Source: Acanthaster planci
Lineage: Eukaryota > Echinodermata > Asteroidea > Valvatida > Acanthasteridae
NCBI RefSeq assembly: GCF_001949145.1
Contig: NW_019091534.1
Location: 178,056 to 242,055 of the forward strand
DNA: 64,000 nt
Direction of reading: 5' to 3'
Shown here: positions 24,701 through 35,421 of the stretch, piece after piece
How positions within the stretch are numbered: the first letter of the stretch is position 1
Layout of the letters: each line of letters opens with the position of its first letter
The notes under the pieces: model-generated
The model's database searches: none
Told to the model about the DNA's origin: nothing
Seen by the model: the letters and a program-made list of their open reading frames with translations, nothing else
Position numbers and translations under genes: made by a program

Positions 24701-26019
24701 GTAAGAATTCATTGCACGTTAGTGTTACTTTCAATGACCAAAAAAATCATTTATTTCACAATTTGAATTTTCTGAGCTTAGTGAGACCAAGACAAGAAAA
24801 TACAATATGATTTTAGCGAACCACCAACTTCAAAGGCAAGCGTTTTTAAACGTCCATCATGCTTTAAAAATACACAATGTACAGAGGAGGTCACGATGTT
24901 TTGATCTTTGAAGAGAGAAAGATAATATTAAACATGAACGGTGTAGAATGTTAACATATCAAATCGATAAGCATGAGAGAAGTTAGACTTCAGTTTTACT
25001 TCTAAGGGGTACCAATTTGTTGTCAAACTTTTACCGGTATCAGCCAGTATAAGAGTTGACAAATTGTGTTCAAATCAACCAACAACCGAGGTAGCTTTTA
25101 TGCTGAGGTACTGACATTCCTCTAACTCACATGAGCATAATATTTTCTCTCCAACGTGAGCCTATTATTTTCTCTCCAACTTCTGTGCGGTGCAATCGGG
25201 GTTGATTTCAGATTAACTTGCAACAGAATTGCTTTAAATTTAAAGTTCTAGTGAAATGTTGACGTATGGTGCAATGTACCACACCGCGAGTACCATTTTT
25301 AGAACAAACGTAACAGTTGTTTTTACATATCTCGTACTATTAATCGTGGAAGAGTCTTTCACTCCCAGCAATGAGAACACAGTTGTTCACTTCTTTCTTC
25401 ACGGCAACACGGCATTCAAGTAAGGTGTACGGGCGACATTGAGCGAGGTGAACCCACTCACCCATTCCCTGGACGTTTCAGAGCAGCCACGTATAGAGGA
25501 CTGGCTCCTCACAAACAGGTCATGTAAAAAAAGCCATACATAAGCGACAAAAATAAATAATAAAACTAATGAGTTGAAATATTTCCATAGATACAGTTCC
25601 ATAGAACTATAAGCCTTGCTAGGAGTCCTTTATAACAATCTCTGTAGCGAGAGAGGCTTCCTGGCATTCGGGGGGATGCTACAGTAACAAAAAAAATGAA
25701 AAGACTTAAATTTTCTGCGTCACTTCGTTTTCAATATTCCAATTGGTCATCACACTGTACATTTCCTCCGACTTTCTCACTTTTTTTCAGAAATTCTAAC
25801 CAAAAGTCCAGTTGTCAAGTTCGAAAATTTTCCTTTTGTACACCCCCAAAGAATAAAAGTCACTTTTGAACCGCCGTGTTTGTAGTCGGTTGAAAAAGAT
25901 TGTTATGGTGCTGAAATATCAATGTAATTGATTGCTCTGCGAATGCCATTAAATATTAACACGAACTGTGTAAATGAAGGTCGTCACCTTTTTATTTTGT
26001 TTCGTTGGTTTTCTTGTCT

Positions 26020-26054
<35 letters not shown>

Positions 26055-29000
26055 ATTGTTGTTGTTGTTGTTGTTGTTGTCAATTCGCTTTCTTTTGTAC
26101 TTGTTCATTTTATTTTATGTTGTTTTTGTTGTGCTTTGCTTGTGCACCGATTTTATGACGATGTCAGCTTTCTGTTTCTGTTCATGTGTATGGGACTTGT
26201 ACTTTTCTGCACTGCTTCCTTCCTCTTTATGGTCTTACCAAGACGTTCTGACCCCTGCGCCCGCACTTAACCAACCCCTGATGACATTGATGAGATTACT
26301 ACCACAAAGGCCAGGGGTTGATAATTGCATCAAAAACGCTCTCGCCTCATAACAGAGCCCAATTTCACAAAAGTAGGCACGGATTATCCCCCAAGCTTGT
26401 ATTCCCGACTTGAAAAGAAGTCAAAGGCGAGCGTTGCTGATATTTAATCCCAGCGTCCGAGAGCACAAGAAAAAAAGGCTAATCCAATAGAGATATTTCG
26501 CGCGCATGATTGAAAAATTGTATTTTGTGGTGTGATTGTGGCAGCCATTGATATCGCAATGGGCCCCTTGCCACAACCCAGACACAGCCAGGTTAAGCTT
26601 TGCAATTGATGCGAATTTAACCATGTCACAAGTCTTGTGTATCGGACGACAGAGTCAAAATGTCAAAGTATTAGTTTACGTGGCAAGGAAATGGAAAAAA
26701 AAACAGTGATTTTAAGGACACATTGAACTTCCTCTGGGCTCAGACGTTTTATGTGACCGTAAATTTGAAAAATGCCAGTGGAACGGACCGACGTTTTTTC
26801 GTATTTCGGCCATGCAACCATGCTAATGTTGAATTCTCTGCAAGCAATTGTGTTTTTTGTTTTAAGACAAACACTATCGAAGCCTATACTCTACACTGTC
26901 ATACATCTGATCCATTTCCGATATTATTATTGCATCTGTAAAATGTTGAAAAGAGATAAACCAAAATACTACGAGAGAAATATTGTAGTCTGAACCCTTA
27001 AGACTATCAAAAGCCCCCTCCCACCCACACACACCCAAGACATGCAGTCTTAATTCAAGTCGCAATCCAGCTGTAACAAAATCCTTTCTTTGTCATTATT
27101 CGCTCTGCCACTCATGACTGGCTTGTGAACAGTCTTGTTAATCGTTTTGTGCCTGATTTTGTGACAGTTTTACCTGCTACTGTCCAGTTGGCGTCTTATC
27201 TTATCTGTTATTAAAATGCGTGGCCAAGGGCCATCTTGTATTAAAAAGCTAACAACCGGAGTAACGATAGGGTACAACACCAAAGCACACTCATCACCGT
27301 TTGAGAAAGAGAAAGATTTTATTGTCGTTTACTCCCGAATTTACAAAAAGTACACCTCGCCCTTACAACGTATCTAAAGGAAATCTCAAAAAAGAGGAAA
27401 TTATCCTATGGCTATATGGGTCAGTGCACTTGATGACACCGCTGCCCACTGCGGCCGGCCTCAAGTCTGTTCATTATCTAAGAACTCTGCGATGAAAACA
27501 GTATTTCGTCTTTTCGAAATCTCAAGGGCGTGAATTCCCGTGAAGAGAGGGGGTATAATCCTCCTGAGTGGGAACGAGGATGATGCCAATTACCTACATC
27601 ACTACCCTTGTGCTTTTATGGGTACTTACAAAATGATGGATAAGAGTCGGGTCCCTTTTCAAATGAAGAAAAAAGTGTGAGGCCATACCTGAAATTTTAG
27701 AAGTAGTCAGGTTCCTTCCCATTTCACACTGTTCAGCAAATAAAGAGGATTTGAGGAACACTATCAAAATGACCCCACATGACAAAGTGACCTCAGTGAT
27801 CATTATTTTCTCGCATTTTTTTGAATGCGTCAGATTAGACGTAGGCCGTCAATGAGTTGAATAAAAACCAAACCAAACGTTTCGAAAATATACATTAAAA
27901 ATGGAAAACTTCGAGGAAAGTGCATCAAAGAAGTCAGAAAGTACAGCAAGCTAGCACGTAAGCCATAATTTTCGGAGGTGATTAAATTAGCGAAGTGGAG
28001 TGGAGCTGCAATGAGCTGGCCATGCCTGCTGTATTGATTGGTCAAAGTCCTCTGCCGTTCGAAGACAAACTCCTCCTAATCCCCTTCTGAGTTCTTCTCC
28101 TTTCTCTCGTTTTTTCTACTCTGCCGGGAAGCCTTTACGTTTCCCACCCTATTTCTTCACTACACTGTTCCAGCAATTGGATTAGAGCTTCGACTAATAG
28201 CAATTTAACGACCTCTTAATTGACACAAAATTCACTTAGGCGTCCTTTTCGGGGGCCATAGTAAATTAATAGCACATCTCAAGCGGATTTGGGCTTCTCG
28301 GATCGAATCCAATTTAAGGAACCTCTAAAATATCCTCTTTCTGAAACCTAGAGCTATTCTGTGCCCTTCAAAAAGTCTGTAAAACTAAAATGTTTAACCG
28401 GATTTGCACACACTGCTTTGGAATTGAAAATACGCAATTAACTTATTTCTTTCTGATTGACGTTTGCAAATTTTGTCGGTTTATTGAAGGCAGACAGATC
28501 GACGTATTATATCCATATATTCTGTTGTTTAAATTTCATGATAGTAATCCGATAAATAAGGCATCAGTCCGCAGGCCTGAGGCGTTCTTAGCGAGCTATG
28601 GTATCATCCGTAGTTGCATTACACACTTAACACGTTGTTAATGATATTTTGATAAAAGTCCTCTTCCGCGAAGCAATTACAAGTTAATGCGCAGTTTACG
28701 AGTTTGCAGCGGTAGCCATGCCAGCCGGAGAGCCTAATGGGATTACGGCCGCATACGCAAATACCCCGGCTCTCATCCGCTGCGCGTGCGCTTATTATTA
28801 AATGCTGAAGCCCCGACCCCTGCAGTGATTGAATTTCGCGAAAGGCAATTTAAATCAATAGGAATAATTTCGCGCTTTCCGATAACTCACAAGCGCGCAC
28901 TTTTCTCAAATATATCCTGGTGGGTTCGTCAGAAGTCATTCTCCCCCATTTTCAGCTGTATGTAAAAAATATACATTTTACTCTTTTTTTTTTTCATTAA

Positions 29001-32000
29001 GTAAGGTCCCAGGACCCCATAGTGGTGCTTGAATGTTTCCAGGTTTCACCACAATCATTCGCTGGTTTTAGATGCATTTTGATTGTTTTATTATTTGAAA
29101 AAAAAACTCTCGTCAGCAGATTTTCACTTAAATAGATATAACGGAAGAAAACGGTAGTCGAAATACTTTAGTAGCAGAGAACTGTATTACAATGAACAGT
29201 TCTCAGTCTTCTTTGGGGGAAATATGCAACACTTTTTACTGGTTTTGAAACAAACTTGTTCACACAATCATGGAGGATGTATCTTATACAGAACTGTATG
29301 GTTGAAGTGGTAAAGTCATTAGATCTACAATATTTCTGTTCCAGATCAAAATGTTATCAAAGGAAGTGAAACAAACACAAACATTGTTGAAAGTATATTA
29401 GAATGTAAATACTGTTTTAGATTGAACCAAACCCTTATGTTCCCAGTCAAGCAGAGTTCAAACAGACAACTTCGTGATGGAGGGTCGGAATTAAATTACC
29501 TTAATATAATCGATGAGTTATTGGGGTCTATACCAGCTGTAACTAAAGTGTCAGCGTGTGCTGTAGATATTTCACCACTTGGTAACAAATGATAAGTAGC
29601 CTGACCTTTTTTTAGAATGCAATGGTAGTTTTGCGATCTGTTCTTCCTTCAAACGATTAAGTATTGACTTTAGTTCAGTATTTACTTTAGAAACAAAATG
29701 AGCCTACAGCAAAAAAACAAACGAACAAACAAACACCCCAACACCCCAACAAACAAGCAAACAAAGACGTGGCGAGATACACTCCTATTTCAAGTCTTAT
29801 TATACGTTGTGCATGTGGAGAGAAATAGTCCAAAAATCTTCCCAAAACTTAAAACAACGGACAATGCTCCCTAGGGGGTAGTGCCCCTCCCAGTCCCCTT
29901 GATCCGCCAATAGATGCAAAGCCATAGAGCAGGAAGATGACATCCACAGGTGCGTCCTATACATTCTAAGTATTTTCCGTTCAATCTCCAGTCGTCTTCT
30001 TGTGTCTGTCGCATTTTTTTTTCGCTGTGGAAATGCTTGGAGGCGCACCTGGTCGGTTCAGACGTAAACACCGGGGCGGTGAGCGGCAAGAGTGGGGATT
30101 GGTAAATGGTTGGGAGCCAAGCAGGGCTCTGGATATCGATAACTCAATGACGGCCTGAGAATGGCCCCACTGGATGGTTCTCCGAGTTCCATTCGAGCGC
30201 TTCAACTTGATGCCTGGATGCTCCTGCAGAGTTTCACTAGAGTAAAACCGTGCCCAAAATGTCAAAGTTTTAATAATCCTGAAGGGGGAAGAACCGATCC
30301 CCCAAGCTGCCTTGGCTAAATTGTCACCTAATGAAAATTAATCTTCATTATTTTCACTTGTCTCGGTTGCTACATCCCACACATCTTAAGGCAGTTTACT
30401 TGCGCCCGACTGCCATCATCCAACACTCATCATTCGATTATCTCCTCCCGTTGAGAGACTCTCCCCTCTTTTGCTTACTCAATGGCCTGCGACCGAAACA
30501 CTCCTTTGCTTCCCTTATAATTGAATCAAAATATTTCATCCAATTCAATCTTCGCGGCGGGGAGAGGGGGCTTTATGTATATGCAATCTCCGCGCTAGAC
30601 GGGCAAGGAGGGCACCAAGATCCCCGTCATCAAGTCCCGCCAGGGAGCGCACCGCCAGCGCTCACTTGGCGGGGAGAAAGGTGCATCATCGCCCCGCGGC
30701 TCCTGACGGCAGGAACCCGGTCAATAGACTCTGGCTCGCTGGAAGAAGTCGCGCTTATTGAATTAACCGCCGCGGATCGGATGCCGGGTTCTGGTCGTGT
30801 ATCAGTAATCAAATCTATTTGATTAGAGGACTCATCGATTTAATTCATTAATGGGACCTCTTTTTTTATTCCACATTAGACATAGACAATAACAGCAGAT
30901 CGCAGAGTCAACCCTTCACCAATATCGAGGTTCAAAAGCCATTTTGGCCGCAACCTCACATTCTGCAAGTGAATCGCGCTACATAAGTCTTCGTTTGCAA
31001 AACTGTTTTTGCCACTAGGCGGGCATGCAGTGACGCATGTTTGAATTGTTTTCTTCCATGAATCACTCTGTAGGCCTCTCCTGCAATCTTGATGCGCCTG
31101 AGATATTTTTTTCGTCAACATTTTACTGTTTTCGTTCTTGTTTTTATGGACTATGTGACTTCAGTTGTTCAATGATATCATATTATTCTTGACTCCTCTG
31201 CATTTGATTTAATTAACCTTTTGAAATAAAGGAGTTTTTTTAAATTTCAAAACATAAACTCGATTAGTAGCTGCTTGTCTTGTTCCTATTCGTTTCTTTT
31301 TAAGGACCCAATCGTTTAGATGATTCCGTCCAACCGCAAATGCTCATGTTTCTTGCAATACGTTCAGACCTTCACAGCATCAGTACTCTGCAGTCAGCGC
31401 AGTCCACTTACTGAATTTTGTTATTCCAAATCTCTCTGCGCAAACAAACCAGAATGCTCGTACATGTGGTTCTTTGTACCTTTTCTGAACAGGGATTTAT
31501 TCAGTTTAAAAACCAACTGAAGGGAGGGTGGGTGGTCGAATGGGATCCAAATTCCCCACCAAAGGGCCTATCCCTATCCATGCAATCACATTTTAACAGT
31601 GCCGGGCCAATTTCCTTTTAAGCTGTCACGCCTCTAAACTTTTGTAAACAATGTTTAATGTATAGAATTTTTTTTTTGTTCGTCTTCCGTTTTTACAGGT
31701 ACCCCCATCGGAGCCAGTTCCAATGTGGACACATGCCGCGTGGCACCTTACCTCAGCATGGGATCACTGCGCATGCCGTTCGACAGGGTGCAGGAGCAAC
31801 TGCAGCTGAACTTGACCACGACCGTGACGGCTGCACCGTCAGTACCGCGCCCTCTGCCGTCCATCTTCACCCACGCCCCGTCGCTGATGATGTTCCCACC
31901 GCCGGCCTACGCATTCCCGCTGGCCACGCTGATGAGCAGCATGATACGGCCGGGCGGCGGCTCCAAAACCTCCTCCATCGCCGACCTAAGGATGAAAGCG

Positions 32001-32048
32001 CGCCAACACGCGGCAGCCCTAGGCCTGCATAGTTTCTTGTCTCAGTGA
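21303..32048 (+). CDS. Shox: Shox homeobox transcription factor, complete 4-exon gene
   Basis: Join 21,303-21,702, 22,904-23,334, 24,526-24,583 and 31,699-32,048; splice phases 1, 0 and 1 fit and give 412 residues. The protein starts [12 protein letters not shown], close to the vertebrate SHOX start, then has a long low-similarity N-terminal half and an acidic stretch. A paired-type homeodomain follows at about 232-291 with Q50 (281) and N51 (282). C-terminal segments [16 protein letters not shown] and the OAR motif (386-404, [19 protein letters not shown]) are diagnostic of Shox. The product is a nuclear DNA-binding regulator; in vertebrates the family acts in limb and skeletal growth, but the role in this animal is unknown. 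The protein is longer than human SHOX (292 residues), mainly before the homeodomain. Confidence 0.93.
22904..23334 (+). CDS. Shox: Shox exon 2 (acidic region and most of homeodomain)
   Basis: 431 bases, acceptor TTTCAG, donor CAG|GTATGA, phase 0. It encodes a lysine-rich start (EKKKH), an acidic run ([20 protein letters not shown]), then [16 protein letters not shown] onward to LSEARVQ. The intron after homeodomain residue 46 is at the position used by many paired-class genes. Confidence 0.93.
23788..23812. repeat. (GA)n microsatellite
   Basis: Twelve GA units in Shox intron 2. Confidence 0.9.
24526..24583 (+). CDS. Shox: Shox exon 3 (end of homeodomain)
   Basis: 58 bases encoding [19 protein letters not shown], acceptor CCTAG, donor AAAG|GTAAGG, phase 1. 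It carries the DNA-contacting recognition helix. Human SHOX has an exon of the same size at the same place, as I recall it. Confidence 0.95.
26019..26080. repeat. (TTG)n microsatellite
   Basis: About twenty TTG units with one ATT interruption in Shox intron 3. It generates long poly-Val, poly-Leu and poly-Cys frames that are artefacts. Confidence 0.95.
29711..29765. repeat. Compound microsatellite (CAAA)n with CACCCCAA units
   Basis: AAAC-type repeats interrupted by two ACACCCCA units. The complement reads GTTTGTTGGGGTGTTGGGGT, the same compound pattern seen on the plus strand at 48,661-48,757. Confidence 0.85.
31699..32048 (+). CDS. Shox: Shox exon 4 (C-terminus and OAR motif)
   Basis: 350 bases from acceptor TTTTACAG to TGA at 32,046-32,048. 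It encodes [18 protein letters not shown], a proline/leucine-rich segment ([19 protein letters not shown]) and the OAR motif, ending LHSFLSQ. The vertebrate gene, as I recall, splits this region between two exons; here it is one. Confidence 0.93.
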
Positions 32049-35000
32049 ATACGCAGAACGATCGATCACGATTGTAGGCAGCCGTAGTATCATTCTAATG
32101 TTCCTTTGAGTGGTCGTAATTACGACGTACTGACCATTGCTGAATGCAATTTTCATTGTTGATAGATAAATAAATACACATTTTCTTTATATTTTGTAAA
32201 GTTAAATAACAAAATATGTGTCATAGGCTTCAACTGGAAAGCAACCCTGACTGAAATATGTTTTATTTCACTTCGAGATATTTTGCACTTTCTGCTCCAG
32301 TATTTTCAAGGTCAAGAACGGGGTCCAATCAATTAAACATGGAAATGAATACGCCATACAGTAGCACATTTCTTTCATTTTAAATAAATCTGATGTACTT
32401 TCCAATATAGATGAAGCAATTCTGAACAGCACACACCTTTTTTCAACCATCCAAGTCTTACTATCCTAATCCTTTGCGGAGTGATATAATTATAAAGAGC
32501 CCTTGATTGGTTCAGTTCATTTATTTACTTTCCAATCCAGTTTTCCACCAGTTTAATTTCAAAACTAATTAATTGATATTAGTGGTGGAAGTCCGACAAG
32601 ACACAAGTTCTAAGCGACACCCATTACCTGCGTATAGCACGCTTGGAAACTTCTGTAACATGAGTTCACTCGTAGTCTATGATAGTAAATCCGCATATAA
32701 TATTACGGATCACAAAATAGGCGTGTCAGACGGACACAAACAAATGATGACATGATGAGGCTGGTGCCATTCAGTAGCGGTTGTAAACATATCCCAACGA
32801 AAGTAGAGAACTGGGCTTCAAAACATTGAGGGGATCGTTATGTTTGAACTGTATACACCCAGACGTCTTTGCATGATGGATATAACCGATGGTGGGTTGG
32901 ACCTCTTTAACTCATCATCATCATCATTGAGCATGGACCACACTGAGTGGCGAGCCAACTGAAGGCAGACACATCTCTCTCTCTCTCTCTTGTCGCCTGC
33001 CAATGACCAATAGCCAGTGATGATGTGACTCCCGATTGCCTACATCGGAGTGCCAATTTTGTACTGTGCACATACAGTTGCAAATATCTTAGCTTAATTA
33101 GCACCAATGTAACAGCCTTATTTACGAAACACATGATTTAACGAAAAAGTAAGTTTTTTTCTCGTGGAACCCTGCACTTAAATTGAAGAATCTAAAATAA
33201 GCCAGACTGAAATAATGCTTCCTTTCCGCACGTTTTGACATCACACTTGTTTCAGTATAGTACCAATATTGATCAAGCAGTTGTCATCTGAATGCTACAG
33301 GACACAGATTCCGTTGCTACACTTAGCCCAAATACTCATGAATTAAAGAATGACATGTGAAATGTCAAGATGTGCGGAAAGAAATACTGGTTCCACACCA
33401 CTTGAATATATCCTGGTGGATTTTCAGAGTTAAATGCAGGGTCCACAGTAAAAAGTGGAAACTGACATTTTGTGACGTGCACAATTCATTTCCGCATCAC
33501 GCCAAATGGATTCACACTAACCGAAACTTATTGCAAACTGTGGAGCATTTGTGGAGGGATGGGACAGACGGGGGAGTAGGGGATGAGAACCAAAGAATTC
33601 AACAAAATTTAAAAAAAAAAAAAATTGATTTACTCTAAATTTAATTTCCATTCACCGTTTCATATTGAAACTAAACCCCTTGACGTCATCACGACGTCAG
33701 CAGTCACGCAGTGTGGACCAGCAACGCATGTAATTTTGAACCAGTCACTGTAAAGCATAATCAAGCTTTATCCTCTTGTGTGTAAATGTGTTTATGTCTG
33801 TCGATTAAAATATGTAAATAAAACTCAATCTTAATTAGCTAAATGGAATAAATCACCGTATGTGAAACAATATGCATAAAATAATGAATTTGTTTGTACA
33901 TTCCTTCTTACGTGGTCAGGGGCATTCAGTACTGATTTGAATAATTTAGCGTTTACTTTGTTGAATTATGATATCAAGGGGAACCCGTAAATAATATTCA
34001 TCAGAGAGAGTGACATCCGTTGGGTATAGGGTACCTCAAAGTAAGGAGATATATTTTGCACCTAAGTGCCTCTATGACTACTCGCCTAAGCCGAGCGCAC
34101 AGCCTCTTTCTTTGTCACTGAGTTACATCTACCTTCAAGTGAATGATGAAATTATGACCGGCTGTTGGTAGAAACTTAAAGAAAGGAAATTTGATGTAAG
34201 TCTTAAATATCTCATGCAGTTATCAAAACACCAATTAGTATAATATTGATGCAATGAAAATGCAACCTGCTCTAAAAACAATGAGGCGAATACCTGTGGG
34301 GATAAAGTATAACACCAATCAGTAGCGAAATCCTCTGCAAACGTTTGCTCCCCATGCAAACAGTCTAAGGTCCAAAATGCTTTCTACAGTGCTGCTTAAT
34401 ACTATTAATTGTTCAAAAGATTGTATAGGGGTTTCAGGGGAATTGCCCCCCCCCACGGATCCACCCTTATTTCGTGGCAGACGGCATGTCCGCAAGAAGA
34501 CACACATACGTACCTTGAAAATGGACTTGGTCACGTGCCGAGTTCATGTCTGGGTCCTTCTCCGAGCATTTTGCGACTCTTCTCAACCCACGTACAGCGT
34601 CACATTTCCGACGCTCTACGGGATACACCTTGTATATGGACTTGGGAAAAGGACTCGACTACATGTGGCGTTGTACAAATTGGTAACAGACTCGGAGCCT
34701 TTCCCCAAGGTCACTAGAAGAAGTTCTTCTTACCCGACCTTAAGCATATTCTCTGATTGAACATCTGGTTCTGAGCCGAATTCACCCCAAAATACGCGAT
34801 GAAAGATTCTGACGAGATCAACAACTATTAAAAGGGTAAACTGTTATACACTTCAATAACCGAAGATATTCAGTGCAACTCTAACTCACCTGTCAGAATA
34901 CAAGAGTTTTGAAAAGAAAAGAGAGAGAGAAAAAAATGTAAACTGCCGGCCGTGGGCGACAATAGGATTGCAGGGGGATGCTCTCATCTGCAGCTATGCT

Positions 35001-35334
35001 CATGCCCTTTCCTTGTACGGGACCTTCCCTGCATTCTCACTCTAGATTCAGTCTGCATGTTTAAGCATGCCCCAGATTGCCTCCTGGGGGTCAACGAAGG
35101 TCCAAGGGGGACCATCAGGACCCTGGCTTGTTTAATGTGATTGAGCAGGCCAAGAACCTTCGTTCGTACAGTCACTAGACGTGACTGGAGAGGAGAAAAT
35201 ATACGTGTACACATGTACAGTACATGAACATGTAACCATGTACATGTCTATTCAGGAACTGCTGAGGCACTCTGCTCACAGAGCTCGGACAGTGAGGGTA
35301 CAAAGGCGCGGCCTATCTCCAAACACTAAAAAAA
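32049..35334. other. Shox 3' flank and upstream region of neprilysin copy A
   Basis: No supported exon. The duplicated segment begins at 32,786 (AACATATCCC...) and from there the sequence parallels 55,088-57,465, carrying a (CT)n tract at 32,974-32,990, a poly-A near 33,609 and a C-rich block near 34,446. A 62-codon frame near 34,952 recurs in the second copy but is frameshifted by a 10-bp difference and starts without ATG, so it is not coding. The promoter of copy A must lie in the last part of this stretch. Confidence 0.5.
32169..32174 (+). terminator. Shox poly(A) signal candidate
   Basis: AATAAA, 121 bases after the Shox stop codon, followed by a T-rich stretch. This is the first canonical signal downstream. 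Confidence 0.5.
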
Positions 35335-35421
35335 ATGGAAGTTTTTACCGTGAGCAACTTTCTGATCCTGATTCTACTTCTTGAAACAGCGAATGGTCTC
35401 CCCTGCAACGGGCCCAAAGGG
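35335..35421 (+). CDS. Neprilysin A exon 1 (signal peptide)
   Basis: 87 bases, 29 codons, donor GGG|GTAAGT, phase 0. The ATG is the first in frame with the hydrophobic stretch FLILILLL; predicted cleavage after ANG (residue 21). Confidence 0.75.

Larger units (their letters stand above)
24584..31698 (+). promoter_or_regulatory. Shox intron 3, candidate regulatory DNA
   Basis: A 7.1-kb intron without supported exons. It contains a (TTG)n microsatellite, a cluster of TAATCC sites at 26,381-26,485, ATTA/TAAT-rich stretches near 28,170-28,320, CpG-richer blocks at about 28,660-28,920 and 30,545-30,800, and a compound microsatellite at 29,711-29,765. The blocks stand out from AT-rich surroundings and are candidate enhancers, by inference only. 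The 163-codon frame at 30,331-30,822 shows no known domain. Confidence 0.35.

Noticed and set aside
25928-26352. Frames with poly-Cys, poly-Val and poly-Leu
   Set aside because: Produced by the (TTG)n microsatellite.
30331-30822. 163-codon plus-strand frame in Shox intron 3
   Set aside because: Stop-poor because of high G+C; no domain, and it lies inside an intron whose flanking exons splice together in phase.
34952-35140. 62-codon frame conserved in both duplicated units
   Set aside because: Starts at GTG rather than ATG, and the second copy is shifted by a 10-bp difference; shared only because the DNA is duplicated.
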